Source: Candidatus Brachythrix odensensis
Lineage (GTDB): Bacteria; Chloroflexota; Anaerolineae; J036; Brachytrichaceae
Assembly: GCA_016714465.1 (NCBI GenBank)
Contig: JADKDT010000009.1
Location: 62,001 to 126,000, forward strand
Length of the DNA: 64,000 nucleotides
Direction of reading: 5' to 3'
Shown: one piece after another, positions 48,601 to 56,718 of the stretch
How positions within the stretch are numbered: position 1 is the first letter of the stretch
Layout of the letters: the number at the start of each line of letters is the position of its first letter
Translations under genes and position numbers: made by a program
Notes under the pieces: generated by a model
The model's input: only the letters and a program-made list of their open reading frames with translations
Told to the model about the DNA's origin: nothing
Databases searched by the model: none

Positions 48601-51600
48601 AACTGGTCGACGGGGTGGGGACCGTGTTGCGCGGCAGCGTGCCCACCTTCACCCTGAGCAATCTCGTCAACGGCCTGAAAAACACCACGCTGAGCGACGT
48701 GATGGCGTTCACCCGGACCGCCATCGGGATCGTCAACTACATGGCCGCCCTGTTGGGCAGCAAGTTCCTGGCTGATGTCGCCCATGCCGCGGGCGTGGTG
48801 CTGCAGGTGCTGGACACCGCCCGCAAGGTCTACGACTTGACCAACGCGGTGCTGGCCGCCGCCAAGGCGGGCCTGAGCACGGCCGCGGCCGCGGGGGTGA
48901 GCGCGCTGGCCAGCCTGGCCCCCGCGATGTCGGTGGTCGGGGCGGTGTTCGCGATCGGCTTCACCCTGTTCAATCTGTTCATGCAGCTCAGCGCGGGCGG
49001 CCTCGCCGCGGGCGCGTTGTTCTTCTTCATCGCCTCGGCCGTGCTCGCTGTGGTGAAAACCGTTGTGCTGCTCGTCCTGGCCGCCTTTGTGCCGTATGGC
49101 ACCCTGGTCGCCGCCGCGCTGGCCCTCTCCGACGCCATCATCAGCCTGTTCCCTGAGTCGTCCCAGAGCGTCGCGCGCTTCTTCCTCGACCCGCTCGGCT
49201 GGTTTATCGGCCTGTTCGAGCCGGAGCCGCCCAGCCAGATCACCTGGGTCCATGGCACCCCGTATCTGGAGGGTTTCCGGGTCGGGGCCGAGGCCGATCA
49301 TCCCTTCGGCATGCTTTATGCCGGCGAGCCGTTCTACGCCGAGGTCACCGGCACCCTCAGCATGTTCGGCGACTGGAACGCTCTCGACCGGGCGGCCCCG
49401 GGCTTTCTGCTCGGGCGGCACGCCGACGGCGCGCCGTTTGAGCTATGCGGCGAGGAACTCAAGCAGTTCTGGTTTGCGGACGAGAGCGCCGAATATCTTC
49501 GGGGCATTCCCAACATCCTGACCACGGTCGACGGCACCTACACCGGGCGCAGCGACGGAACCCTGTGCAAGATCGTGCGGCTGCCCTCCCAGCCGGGCTG
49601 GCAGTATCAGACCCGCCAGCTGAGCCGGATCGAGAGCGCCAAGTACATCACCTTTGTCGAGCCGATCAGCGCCACGCTGTCGCAATTCGTCGCCTTCCCG
49701 CGCTCGGTCAAGGACTTCAGCATGCGCTCACGGCTGGATGTGCTGCCCCTCCGCCCGGCCATCAACGGGGTCGTCAACATGGATGCCACCTTCGACCTGA
49801 GCTTTGTCTTCCGACAGGATGATGCGCTCTCGCTCAAGACGGCCCGCACCGCGCCTTCGTCCTCGCCGTTGTATTTCGACATCCTGCCCGCCACCGTGAG
49901 CGGCCTGTGGAACTGGGCGGCCCTGGTCAGCAAAGACCGCGACGGGGATGGCATCCCCAACACCCCCGACGCGCTGCTGTGCGCGGGCGAGAGTTACATC
50001 CCGGGCACCGACCGTTCGGCCGACAGCGACAACGACGGGATCGCCGACTTGCGCGAGCGCGCGCTTGGGACCGGTCCGTGCTGGGCCGACACCGACGACG
50101 ACGGCGTGGCGGATGGGCGCGAGCTGCAGGTTGGCAGCGACCCGCTCAACCGCGACACCGACGGCGACGGCCTGAGCGACGGCGATGAACTCGCCCAGTG
50201 GGCGTTCGACGCGCCGGCCCTCGACCTCGGCGCGCGCTGGACGATCGCGCTCTCGCGCCCGTATCTGAACGCGCGCAACGGTCAGATCCTGCCCGCGCCC
50301 CAGGCCTTCCCCAACCCGCGCCAGGCCAACTTCGACGCCGACCCGCGCAGCGATCGGCGCGAAAAGACCCGTCTGAGCAGCCCCGCCTCGCGGAACGCGC
50401 TGTCGCCAGGCGAGGGCCTGGAGCTGAACATCGATCAGCAGTACACCTTTGGCGGCGGCACCGAGTTGTGGCTGCCCTCGCCGCGTTGGGAGAATGATGC
50501 CGCGCCGGCCCTCGACGCGCTGCTCAGCCTGACCCTGCCGGTGGCCTTCAGCGGCCTGCAGGTGGAGGCGGCCCTGGTGATGGATGACGGCAGCGGGCCG
50601 GACCTCGCCGCGACCACACTTCCGGTCGTGGGCCTTGTCCACCGCTTTGCCTTTCCGCCGGTGACGCTCGGGCGCAGCCTGTTTGTCCACCTTGAAGGAT
50701 TGCCCGAGATCGTGATGCAACCTGTCAGCGTGACCGCCAGCGTGCGTTTCAGCGCGGCCGGTGACGCCTACGAGACCAGCGACGGCGTTGAGTTGTTCAT
50801 CAATCGGGGCGGGCCGGCGGTGACGCTGGACGCGCCGGAAGCGGGCGCCTTGCTCGGCATCGGCGAGCACGCCTTCAGCGGCAGCGCCAGCGACCCGCAG
50901 GGCGTGGGCGCGCTCGAAGTCTGCCTGACCTTGCAGCCGGCCTGCCTGCCCGGCGAGTGGCGCAGGCTGCCCGAGGGGCGAGCCTGGGCGACGAACTACA
51001 CCTTCGCCGCCAGCGGACACTACGCCTGGTATGGCCGCGCGAGCGACGGGTATGGCGTGCCCGGCCCGCTGGCCGGCCCCGTGTATGTCGACGTCGACGT
51101 GCAGAACGCCCAGTCGGCTTCGTTCGATTTGACCGGCACGCAGTATCTGTCGACGGCCTTCACCTTTGGCGTGCCGATGATCACCCTGACCGGCTTGCTG
51201 AGCGACACGGCGGCGGCCTTCGCCAGCGGCGCGGGCGCCGTCACCCTGGTCGCGCAGGGGCGCACAAACCAGGCCTATCAAGTCGCCGCCGACGCGCCGG
51301 GCGAGCTGGTCAGCCCGTTCACCTTCACCTGGACCCTGCCGATGGGCCAGACCGGCGGGGCGGCGGCACAGGCCCAGCGCGCCTACAGCCTGCTCGTCGC
51401 GCCCAAGGATCGGGCCGGGAATGCGGGCGGCGTGCCCGGCCAGCTCAACGTGGTGGTGGATGATATGCCGCCGTTGGTCAGGGTCAACCTGCCCCAGACC
51501 CATGACCGGACCTTCGCCCTGAACACCTTGACCTTGAGCGGGCGTGCCGACGACCAGGCCGTGCTTCAGGCCCTCGCCCAGCGCGCCCCCCACGATGGCG

Positions 51601-54533
51601 CGCGGACCCTGGCCAACCGCGACACGCGTTTTGGGCGGGCGCTGTATTCGCACGAGGCTGAGCGGGCCTTTGTCGCCGGCGACCTGAACGGGGACACCCT
51701 CGATGACGTGGTGCTGCTTGACTACCCGACCGGCTTGCTGCAGGTCGGGGTCTTCTTCGGCGCGCCGGGTGGCTTTGCGGCCAGCCTGGTCATCACCAAC
51801 GCCGATTTGCGCCTGACCGCCAACGAGAGCCCGGTTGGCTATGCCTACACGGTGGCGCCGGCCAGCGGCATCGGCGGGGATGTCAATGGCGACGGGGTGG
51901 GTGATCTGCTCATCGGCGATCCGTTCAAAGAGCGGGTGTATGTCGTGCTGGGCAAGCGCAGCCCGATCGGGGCCGAGTGGAAGGCCCAGGACGAACTCGA
52001 CAGTTACGCCAGTTACGTCCTCGAGCCGGGGACCGAGCTTGAGTTTGGCAGCGCCCTGGCCTTTGCCGGCGACGTGGACGGCGACGGCATCGGCGACCTG
52101 CTGGCCGGGGCCCGGCACAACGCAGCCGGCCCAGACACGGCGACCCTGTATCTGGGCCGCGAGCGCGGAGCGCCCGTGCCCGCCACCACCTTCATCGGGC
52201 GGGCGTGCGGCGGCTGCGCGGGCGTCATCCCCAGCCTGGCCGGGCTGGGCGATACCAACAACGACGGCCTGAGCGACTTTGCCATCGCGACCGGCGCGGG
52301 CAAGGCCTACCTGCTGCTGGGGCGGGCGTGGGACGAGTGGCCGGCGTCGCTCAGCCTGCCGAGCCAGGCCGACGCGGTCTTCGAGGGGCTGCAGGCCGGC
52401 GGCGCGCCAGTCAATCTGGTCTTCCCCGTGGCCGGCTTGGGCGATCTCAATCGAGATGGGCGCAACGACTGGTTGATCAGCGGGGATGAGAACGCCGATC
52501 AGGGCCGCGCCCACGTGGTCTTCGGGCGCGATGCGGTGAACAATCCGTACCCCACGCCGGTCCCGGCTGACGTGAGCTTGTTCATCCTCAACCCATATCG
52601 CTTTGGCGCGGTCGCGCCGCTGGGGGATCTCGATCGGGATGGCCTGCCCGACATCGGCCTGGCCCTCGGGGATGGGTCGGCCAGCTTTGTGGCGATCCTG
52701 CTTGGCAAGAGCATCCCGTCTGGGGTGAGCGCGGGGATCCAGAACGCGGCCGGCACCCTCGTCCAGACCGCCAACAACCAGCGGGTGGGCACGTGGCTGA
52801 GCGCCGGGGATGTGAACGGCGACGGCGTGCGGGATGTGCTGGTCGGCGCGCCGGGCGAGGGCGCCAGCCATTTGTTTCTCGGGCGCAACCCGCATGAGGC
52901 CGTCAGCGGGATCGCCTCGGTCGAGGTCGGCCTGTCCGGCCCGGTCGCGGCCAACACCCGCCCGACTGAGACCCTGCCGGCGGCGTGGCAGAGCATGCCG
53001 CTGGTGACGGCGATGGGCGGCGCGGTCGCGGCCTGGCGCGGGGACATCCTCAGCACTGGTCTTGCTGATGGTGACTACCGGGTGTATGCCCGGGCCGTGG
53101 ATCGGGCCGGCAACATGCTGCCTGACTCGGGCTGGTATGTCGGCCCGATCGCGCTGCGCAACAACGCCGCCGCGCAGGTTCTCGCCGATGGCGTCGACGA
53201 GGTCACCTATGCGCCCGGCCCCGAGGTCACGGTCGGGATCAGCGGCACGCTGAGCGGCGATCACACCCTGGCCCGGGTGTGGACGGGCGCGCGCTGGCTG
53301 CGCCTGCCCACGGGCGCGAGCGTCTTCAACGTCTTCGATACGTTGCCGGCCAGGGACCTGTATCGGGCAACGGTCCGGAGTGTGGCCCGTGACGCGTTCG
53401 GGAACAAGACCGCCAAGAGCGACGCGCGCAACGCCGACTTTGCGGTGGCCGCCCCCGATCTGCGGGCGAGCCTGCCCCTGACCTGGATGCGGGTCGAGGA
53501 CACGCCGACCCTGGTGCTGACCTGGACCGTGCCAGGCGACGGCAGCGGGATCGCCGACGTGCAGGCCGCCATCGACCGGTTCTCCAACACGCTCCCGCTC
53601 GTCACGAACCTCGCGGGCACGCTCAGCGAGGGGTTGAGCGTGCCGGGCGCCTACTACGGGCATGTGCGGTATGTGGACGGGGCGGGCAATGCGCGCACGT
53701 CGCATATCGGCCCGTTCCTCGTCAACCGGCTGGCCACCCCGTCGTATGCCCATGCGGATGGCGCGCTGCAGTTCGAAGGCCCGCCGGGCTCCGAGACCGG
53801 CGAATACCCGCTCAGCACGTACCTAAACTATGACCCGTACGCGACTGGCAAACCCGCGTTGTACGGGACCTGGGACGCGGATACGCTGCATCTGGCCCTC
53901 GACCGGGCTGACTGGCGCGGCGGGCGTGGTTTTGCGGTGTATCTCGATTCTCGGGCAGGCGGGCAGGCCGGCACGCTGGGATTGGGCGAAGCTGCCCACA
54001 GCCTGCCGATGGACGCCGACTTTGCGGTGTTGTTCGCCAACGATGCGAGCACGTTCTATGAGAGCGTGGGCGGGGCGTGGGTCGAGATGGCCGCCGCGCC
54101 GGGCACCGCGGCGGCCGGGTCGGGGACCGAGCTCGCGCTGCGGCGGGCCGACCTGGGCAATGCTGGCGATGCGATCGGCGTGCTGGCCTATGCCTTTGAT
54201 CCCGAGGCGGTGACGGCGGTGCTGCCCGCCGCCGCCCGGCCATCGACCCAGCCCATTCTGAGTGGGAGCGTGAGCTTCGCCGGTAATGCGATCTCGCCCC
54301 TGCGCCTCGGGGCGCCCAGCACCGGCGTGTATCCCGTGCTCGCCAACGGCTTTGGCGGGCAGGTGATCAATCCGCAGGTGACGGCGCAGGCCGACACACA
54401 GCAACTGTGGGTGGGGATGACGACGACGCTGCGGGTGGATCTCGCGCAGGCCGGGCCGTGGGGCTTCAACGTGCCGCTCACCCTGACCCTGGGCGATGGC
54501 CTGAGCGCGCCGCCGCTGGGCATCATCGGGTGA
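45654..54533 (+). CDS. Giant TSP3 / FG-GAP surface protein, main part
   Basis: ATG 45654 gives MKTRSLLILAPVTLGALALA, a signal or anchor sequence. A LolA-like beta domain (to about 260) is followed by two hydrophobic stretches (AWLFVVLLMAAALGLLALA; LVPLAVIVALLLPNAA) near 280-315. Thrombospondin type 3 calcium loops lie at about 360-460 (DTDGDGLPNG, DSDLDGLSDY, DNDADGVPDS) and again at about 1425-1515 (DRDGDGIPNT, DTDDDGVADG, DTDGDGLSDG). Between them, residues about 1016-1172 form a strongly hydrophobic helical block (AVFAIGFTLFNLFMQLS, GALFFFIASAVLAVVKTVVLLVLAAFV). An integrin-like propeller with seven FG-GAP loops lies at about 2005-2420 (AGDLNGDTLDD to AGDVNGDGVRDV). Ig-like domains follow. 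The stop at 54533 results from a missing G in ATCGGGTGAGC. Confidence 0.8.
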   Translation: MKTRSLLILAPVTLGALALALATAAAPSAPTPAETLAHALHAARAAGSYRVGVDVKQAVRTGSDPDPLFAFARPAGADVLRYRIDGVARDSATLRLAAQMESPAPVDAAVDVLVVDGEAYARAGDAWVRKPGAAPTPGLNGDGLALLALARDVRAQADGSLAFGLRSEDVLPWLLRQRGLDEQRIQLALLSQPALAYGGEGLLTLTPDGLPSRLLLRLNFAQGGAEPFSAEAETLSAYADFGRPFDARLFDPNLAPLSFTETPGPALFRLKDAGAWLFVVLLMAAALGLLALAPRTRRRLVPLAVIVALLLPNAASIKAAFAQEAPAMPNPQRAPEANLGAFRPRNGAERFARPGAPALAPEADTDGDGLPNGYELELGANPYAGDSDLDGLSDYDEVLGKACGVRTVITDPLNPDSNADGIRDGDEFHPSGCGATSHSPNAWSDDNDADGVPDSLDVSPFSKSPTLGHAGADGSTPATPGANLTLDVPLATFGGLASQQRLFYIDLQVRPAQPESLNYAYKPGALAWPFGDDKGQIQTPLGGYLTGKVGDLTLAPFLEIRIDDETQLPDPQYLAGYGVGLTTTAQGCVTGCAWKLSLPLAVVERNGVPVAFASHFLFGIQGSTTYQIKLQDARLKWAVRGDTYRPGPNGTLLPPPALLTVYDEPYVVTGAKVSLQLGAQALVLAPQAPAAPDEGDASTLGPAAYLRGALEARFLGGPLSLSELAQRFEVGSAASITERWGLTQTWAVAGALDFKHLDDMLLTTNVTLTRQVLDGAYPARNITPTLVIATQQSSADYNLDEYLSPDYSNLAINLCAKPVVTSRSLKLSTYRWNADADNGLAVARLRALDTLARPAALGAWQQLANEQLLRFVDANYGQVMATAQEYAGKARAYVDAGRAATQQLFGVWHAGMSAVQQLGTLDWNAAANALTDVQLYQRLTQWLGERGYVPGSLVRAVDFVVGVFQTPGGPAAWLENQYNTALQLVDGVGTVLRGSVPTFTLSNLVNGLKNTTLSDVMAFTRTAIGIVNYMAALLGSKFLADVAHAAGVVLQVLDTARKVYDLTNAVLAAAKAGLSTAAAAGVSALASLAPAMSVVGAVFAIGFTLFNLFMQLSAGGLAAGALFFFIASAVLAVVKTVVLLVLAAFVPYGTLVAAALALSDAIISLFPESSQSVARFFLDPLGWFIGLFEPEPPSQITWVHGTPYLEGFRVGAEADHPFGMLYAGEPFYAEVTGTLSMFGDWNALDRAAPGFLLGRHADGAPFELCGEELKQFWFADESAEYLRGIPNILTTVDGTYTGRSDGTLCKIVRLPSQPGWQYQTRQLSRIESAKYITFVEPISATLSQFVAFPRSVKDFSMRSRLDVLPLRPAINGVVNMDATFDLSFVFRQDDALSLKTARTAPSSSPLYFDILPATVSGLWNWAALVSKDRDGDGIPNTPDALLCAGESYIPGTDRSADSDNDGIADLRERALGTGPCWADTDDDGVADGRELQVGSDPLNRDTDGDGLSDGDELAQWAFDAPALDLGARWTIALSRPYLNARNGQILPAPQAFPNPRQANFDADPRSDRREKTRLSSPASRNALSPGEGLELNIDQQYTFGGGTELWLPSPRWENDAAPALDALLSLTLPVAFSGLQVEAALVMDDGSGPDLAATTLPVVGLVHRFAFPPVTLGRSLFVHLEGLPEIVMQPVSVTASVRFSAAGDAYETSDGVELFINRGGPAVTLDAPEAGALLGIGEHAFSGSASDPQGVGALEVCLTLQPACLPGEWRRLPEGRAWATNYTFAASGHYAWYGRASDGYGVPGPLAGPVYVDVDVQNAQSASFDLTGTQYLSTAFTFGVPMITLTGLLSDTAAAFASGAGAVTLVAQGRTNQAYQVAADAPGELVSPFTFTWTLPMGQTGGAAAQAQRAYSLLVAPKDRAGNAGGVPGQLNVVVDDMPPLVRVNLPQTHDRTFALNTLTLSGRADDQAVLQALAQRAPHDGARTLANRDTRFGRALYSHEAERAFVAGDLNGDTLDDVVLLDYPTGLLQVGVFFGAPGGFAASLVITNADLRLTANESPVGYAYTVAPASGIGGDVNGDGVGDLLIGDPFKERVYVVLGKRSPIGAEWKAQDELDSYASYVLEPGTELEFGSALAFAGDVDGDGIGDLLAGARHNAAGPDTATLYLGRERGAPVPATTFIGRACGGCAGVIPSLAGLGDTNNDGLSDFAIATGAGKAYLLLGRAWDEWPASLSLPSQADAVFEGLQAGGAPVNLVFPVAGLGDLNRDGRNDWLISGDENADQGRAHVVFGRDAVNNPYPTPVPADVSLFILNPYRFGAVAPLGDLDRDGLPDIGLALGDGSASFVAILLGKSIPSGVSAGIQNAAGTLVQTANNQRVGTWLSAGDVNGDGVRDVLVGAPGEGASHLFLGRNPHEAVSGIASVEVGLSGPVAANTRPTETLPAAWQSMPLVTAMGGAVAAWRGDILSTGLADGDYRVYARAVDRAGNMLPDSGWYVGPIALRNNAAAQVLADGVDEVTYAPGPEVTVGISGTLSGDHTLARVWTGARWLRLPTGASVFNVFDTLPARDLYRATVRSVARDAFGNKTAKSDARNADFAVAAPDLRASLPLTWMRVEDTPTLVLTWTVPGDGSGIADVQAAIDRFSNTLPLVTNLAGTLSEGLSVPGAYYGHVRYVDGAGNARTSHIGPFLVNRLATPSYAHADGALQFEGPPGSETGEYPLSTYLNYDPYATGKPALYGTWDADTLHLALDRADWRGGRGFAVYLDSRAGGQAGTLGLGEAAHSLPMDADFAVLFANDASTFYESVGGAWVEMAAAPGTAAAGSGTELALRRADLGNAGDAIGVLAYAFDPEAVTAVLPAAARPSTQPILSGSVSFAGNAISPLRLGAPSTGVYPVLANGFGGQVINPQVTAQADTQQLWVGMTTTLRVDLAQAGPWGFNVPLTLTLGDGLSAPPLGIIG

Positions 54534-55609
54534 GCGGGGCGAGCTGCGAAAGTTGCCCGGCCAACGGCAGCGCGTGGCGGGTGCGGGTCGAGGCCAGCGC
54601 GGCCAAGCAAGTTCGCTTTGTCGTGACGGCCACCCAGCCAGTCACACTGGGCGTATTCCCGGTCAGCGCGACCGTGACCCTGGCCCAATGGGGATTGCCA
54701 GGTGACGCGCCGAAGTTCGCCCAGGCCGTGTTGCGGGTGAACCACGCTGTGGACCAAGCTTCGTTCGTGGCGGACCGCTCGCCGCTGAGCTTCCGCCCGG
54801 GTGTGGTCCGGCTGGGCGTCGCGACGGGCGGCCTGGGCCAGGCCTGCTATCAGCTCGTCCAGGTGAATACCGGGAGCGGTTGGCGCGCGTTGGCAGGCAA
54901 TGCCGTGACCAACACCCTGGCCGCCGACGAGACCCAGACCTGGCAAGTCCGGGTCGTCGGGCTGGACGGGCTGGTCTCGCCGGTCGAGACGATCGACGTG
55001 CGGGCCGACGGCGCGATGCCAACGGCCGGGCTCAACGCCGGGCTGGTGGTGACGTATGGCCTGGCCGCGCTGACCGGAAACGCAGCCGACGATGGCAACG
55101 TCGACTATGTCGAGGTCCGGGTTGGGGATGGGCCATTTGCCCGGGTGGATGTGGACGATCCGGCCCCGGTCGCGCTGGCGCGCCCGAGCGCAAGCGCGGC
55201 TTGGGCGTTGGCTTTGGACGTGGGCGAGCGGGATGGCGAGACGCTCTCGATCACCGTGCGGGCCGTCGACGGCGCGGGCAACGTGGGCGCCAGCAGCATC
55301 GTCACGCTGCTGGTCGACACGGTCGCGCCGCGTATCACGCCCACCTTAAGCGCGGGCCCGCCGGCCGGGGTGACGATCACGGCCAGCGATGGCAGCGGCG
55401 TGCAGGCGGTGGAGGTGAGCCTCGATGGCGGGGAGACGTATCTGCCGGCGACGGACATGGGCGGTGTTTGGACGTTTGCGTTCAGCGCCTGGTCCGGCCC
55501 GCGCATCGGTCTCGTGACGGTGCGGGCGGAGGATGTCTACGGCAACGTCAGCCAGGCCACCCTGGCGGCGCCGAGCTTCACCGCCCATTTGCCATTCGTG
55601 CAGCGGTAG
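54530..55609 (+). CDS. Giant TSP3 / FG-GAP surface protein, C-terminal fragment
   Basis: Continues the gene that starts at 45654 after a one-base break in a G run: GIIG then VSGASCESCPANGSAWRVRV. It encodes Ig-like domains (TAGLNAGLVVTYGLAALTGN; GVQAVEVSLDGGETYLPA) and ends PSFTAHLPFVQR, a variant of the shared terminal motif. The whole product is about 3,318 residues. It lies alone between the divergent regulator and a repeat-rich intergenic region. Confidence 0.75.
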   Translation: MSGASCESCPANGSAWRVRVEASAAKQVRFVVTATQPVTLGVFPVSATVTLAQWGLPGDAPKFAQAVLRVNHAVDQASFVADRSPLSFRPGVVRLGVATGGLGQACYQLVQVNTGSGWRALAGNAVTNTLAADETQTWQVRVVGLDGLVSPVETIDVRADGAMPTAGLNAGLVVTYGLAALTGNAADDGNVDYVEVRVGDGPFARVDVDDPAPVALARPSASAAWALALDVGERDGETLSITVRAVDGAGNVGASSIVTLLVDTVAPRITPTLSAGPPAGVTITASDGSGVQAVEVSLDGGETYLPATDMGGVWTFAFSAWSGPRIGLVTVRAEDVYGNVSQATLAAPSFTAHLPFVQR

Positions 55610-55664
55610 CGGCGTACAACGAATGCAGGGCAGGGGCGAGCGCAGGCACGGCATATCCGCCGCC

Positions 55665-56071
55665 CTTGTCATTCTGAGTGCGGCCTATCGAGCTGACGCA
55701 TAAACGCGAGTAACAGGCCGCGCGAAGGACCCCTGTGATGTTGCGCGGAAGCATAGGATATCGGTGATAGCACGCGTATGCCGATCCACCCATGCGCGGG
55801 GTGACGTCACAGGGGTCCTTCGCTCGCCCACACCGTTCGTCCCGCCCGAGACCCCATGGGGCTCACTGCTCAGAAACCAGGCCGCTCCGCTGGACGCGGT
55901 CGCGAACACCCTAAAGGTGGGCCCACATACGCTCGCGGCAGGGAGAAGCTTGAAGGGGCCCACCTTTAGGGTGTTCGCCCGGAGCGCACTTCCCTTCGCG
56001 CCACGACGTCGCGCCGCCGCCGTTTCTGACAGCCATTTCCCCGACAGCGGTCCGTAACTCAGGATGACAAG
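55665..56071. repeat. 407-bp element with 15-bp terminal inverted repeats
   Basis: CTTGTCATTCTGAGT at 55665-55679 pairs with 56057-56071 at 14 of 15 positions. Inside are a second inverted pair (55722-55739 with 55806-55823, 17 of 18) and a perfect 23-bp pair (55902-55924 with 55956-55978). No transposase is encoded. It has a MITE-like layout, though target-site duplications are not clear. Confidence 0.55.
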
Positions 56072-56153
56072 AATGGAGAACCGCTCGTGCGGCGACAGGC
56101 GCGCACAACGAACCCAGGGTAGGGGCGCCCTGCGGTCGTCCCTACCCATTTGA

Positions 56154-56210
56154 CCCGTCATCCCGCGCGAACCCTTCGACAGGCTCAGGGCGAGCGCGCG
56201 GGATGACGGG
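56154..56210. repeat. Hairpin with TTCGACAGGCTCAGGGCGAG apex
   Basis: CCCGTCATCCCGCGC at 56154-56168 pairs perfectly with 56196-56210. The loop holds the sequence CCCTTCGACAGGCTCAGGGC, which recurs widely between genes in many bacterial genomes. It lies 46 bp past the stop of the minus-strand anchor-Q gene. Confidence 0.6.
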
Positions 56211-56256
56211 CTTTGTATCTGCGCGGCGCGCGCATGGCCTCCTTGCCTGCGCGCGT

Positions 56257-56718
56257 CTACCGCAGAACCAGGGGGATGAAGGCCGGCCGCCAGGGCGTTT
56301 CGTCGAAGCCGATATCGAACCCCGGGCCGATGGGGCGCGCATCACCATCGAAATCAACCCCAATCCCGATGTTGACCCCGGTGTCGCGGGCGGCGCTGGC
56401 GGCGCTGAGGTGATAGTTGTCGGCGGCAGGCTGGGCAAAGGCCGGATTGGCGTAGATCGTGTTCGCGCCCGCGCTGATGCCCGCCACGCGATCGGTGGTA
56501 TTGGCGAAGAACAGGTTGAAGTTCTCGTTGACGATGCCACTGGTCCGGCTGATCCCGATGCTGTGGCTGGCGATGATCGTGTTGGTGATGTTGAGCGTGC
56601 CCACCAGCGCGATGACGGCGGAGCCGCTGGCGAGGGTGGGGCTGGCGATGGTCGAGTGCCGGAGCGTTCCACCCCCGGATGCGCCGAAGACCATGGCCGC
56701 GCCCCGGCCCGACCCCGA
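56257..56718 (-). CDS. Choice-of-anchor-Q beta-helix protein, C-terminal part after an in-frame stop
   Basis: This part is in the same frame as 56719-57792 and separated only by a TAA codon (56719-56721). It reads SGSGRGAAMVFGASGGG, then beta-helix coils (GTLNITNTIIASHSIGI, NENFNLFFANTTDRVAG) and the anchor-Q signature NPAFAQPAADNYHLSAASAARDTG and GFDIGFDE, ending AFIPLVLR. A CAA to TAA change would explain the stop, since Gln fits the ARNQSGSG coil. An independent start at ATG 56694 would lack a signal peptide. Confidence 0.65.
   Translation of the reverse strand, partial: SGSGRGAAMVFGASGGGTLRHSTIASPTLASGSAVIALVGTLNITNTIIASHSIGISRTSGIVNENFNLFFANTTDRVAGISAGANTIYANPAFAQPAADNYHLSAASAARDTGVNIGIGVDFDGDARPIGPGFDIGFDETPWRPAFIPLVLR

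Larger units (their letters stand above)
55610..56256. other. Repeat-rich 647-bp intergenic region without a gene
   Basis: No credible gene is present; the open frame at 55764-56057 is built from repeat arms. The region holds, from left to right, one copy of a direct repeat (ACAACGAATGCAGGGC at about 55614), a 407-bp segment bounded by 15-bp inverted repeats, a second copy of the direct repeat (about 56103), and two hairpins near 56117-56210. It separates two convergent surface-protein genes. Confidence 0.65.

Noticed and set aside
49728..53753. Very long open frame on the minus strand opposite the TSP3 giant
   Set aside because: It is antisense to a protein with clear TSP3 and FG-GAP repeats, is rich in Arg/Gly/Ala as expected from GC-rich shadow frames, and has no recognisable domain.
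55764..56057. Open frame in the repeat-rich gap
   Set aside because: It is made of inverted-repeat arms and has no protein-like composition.
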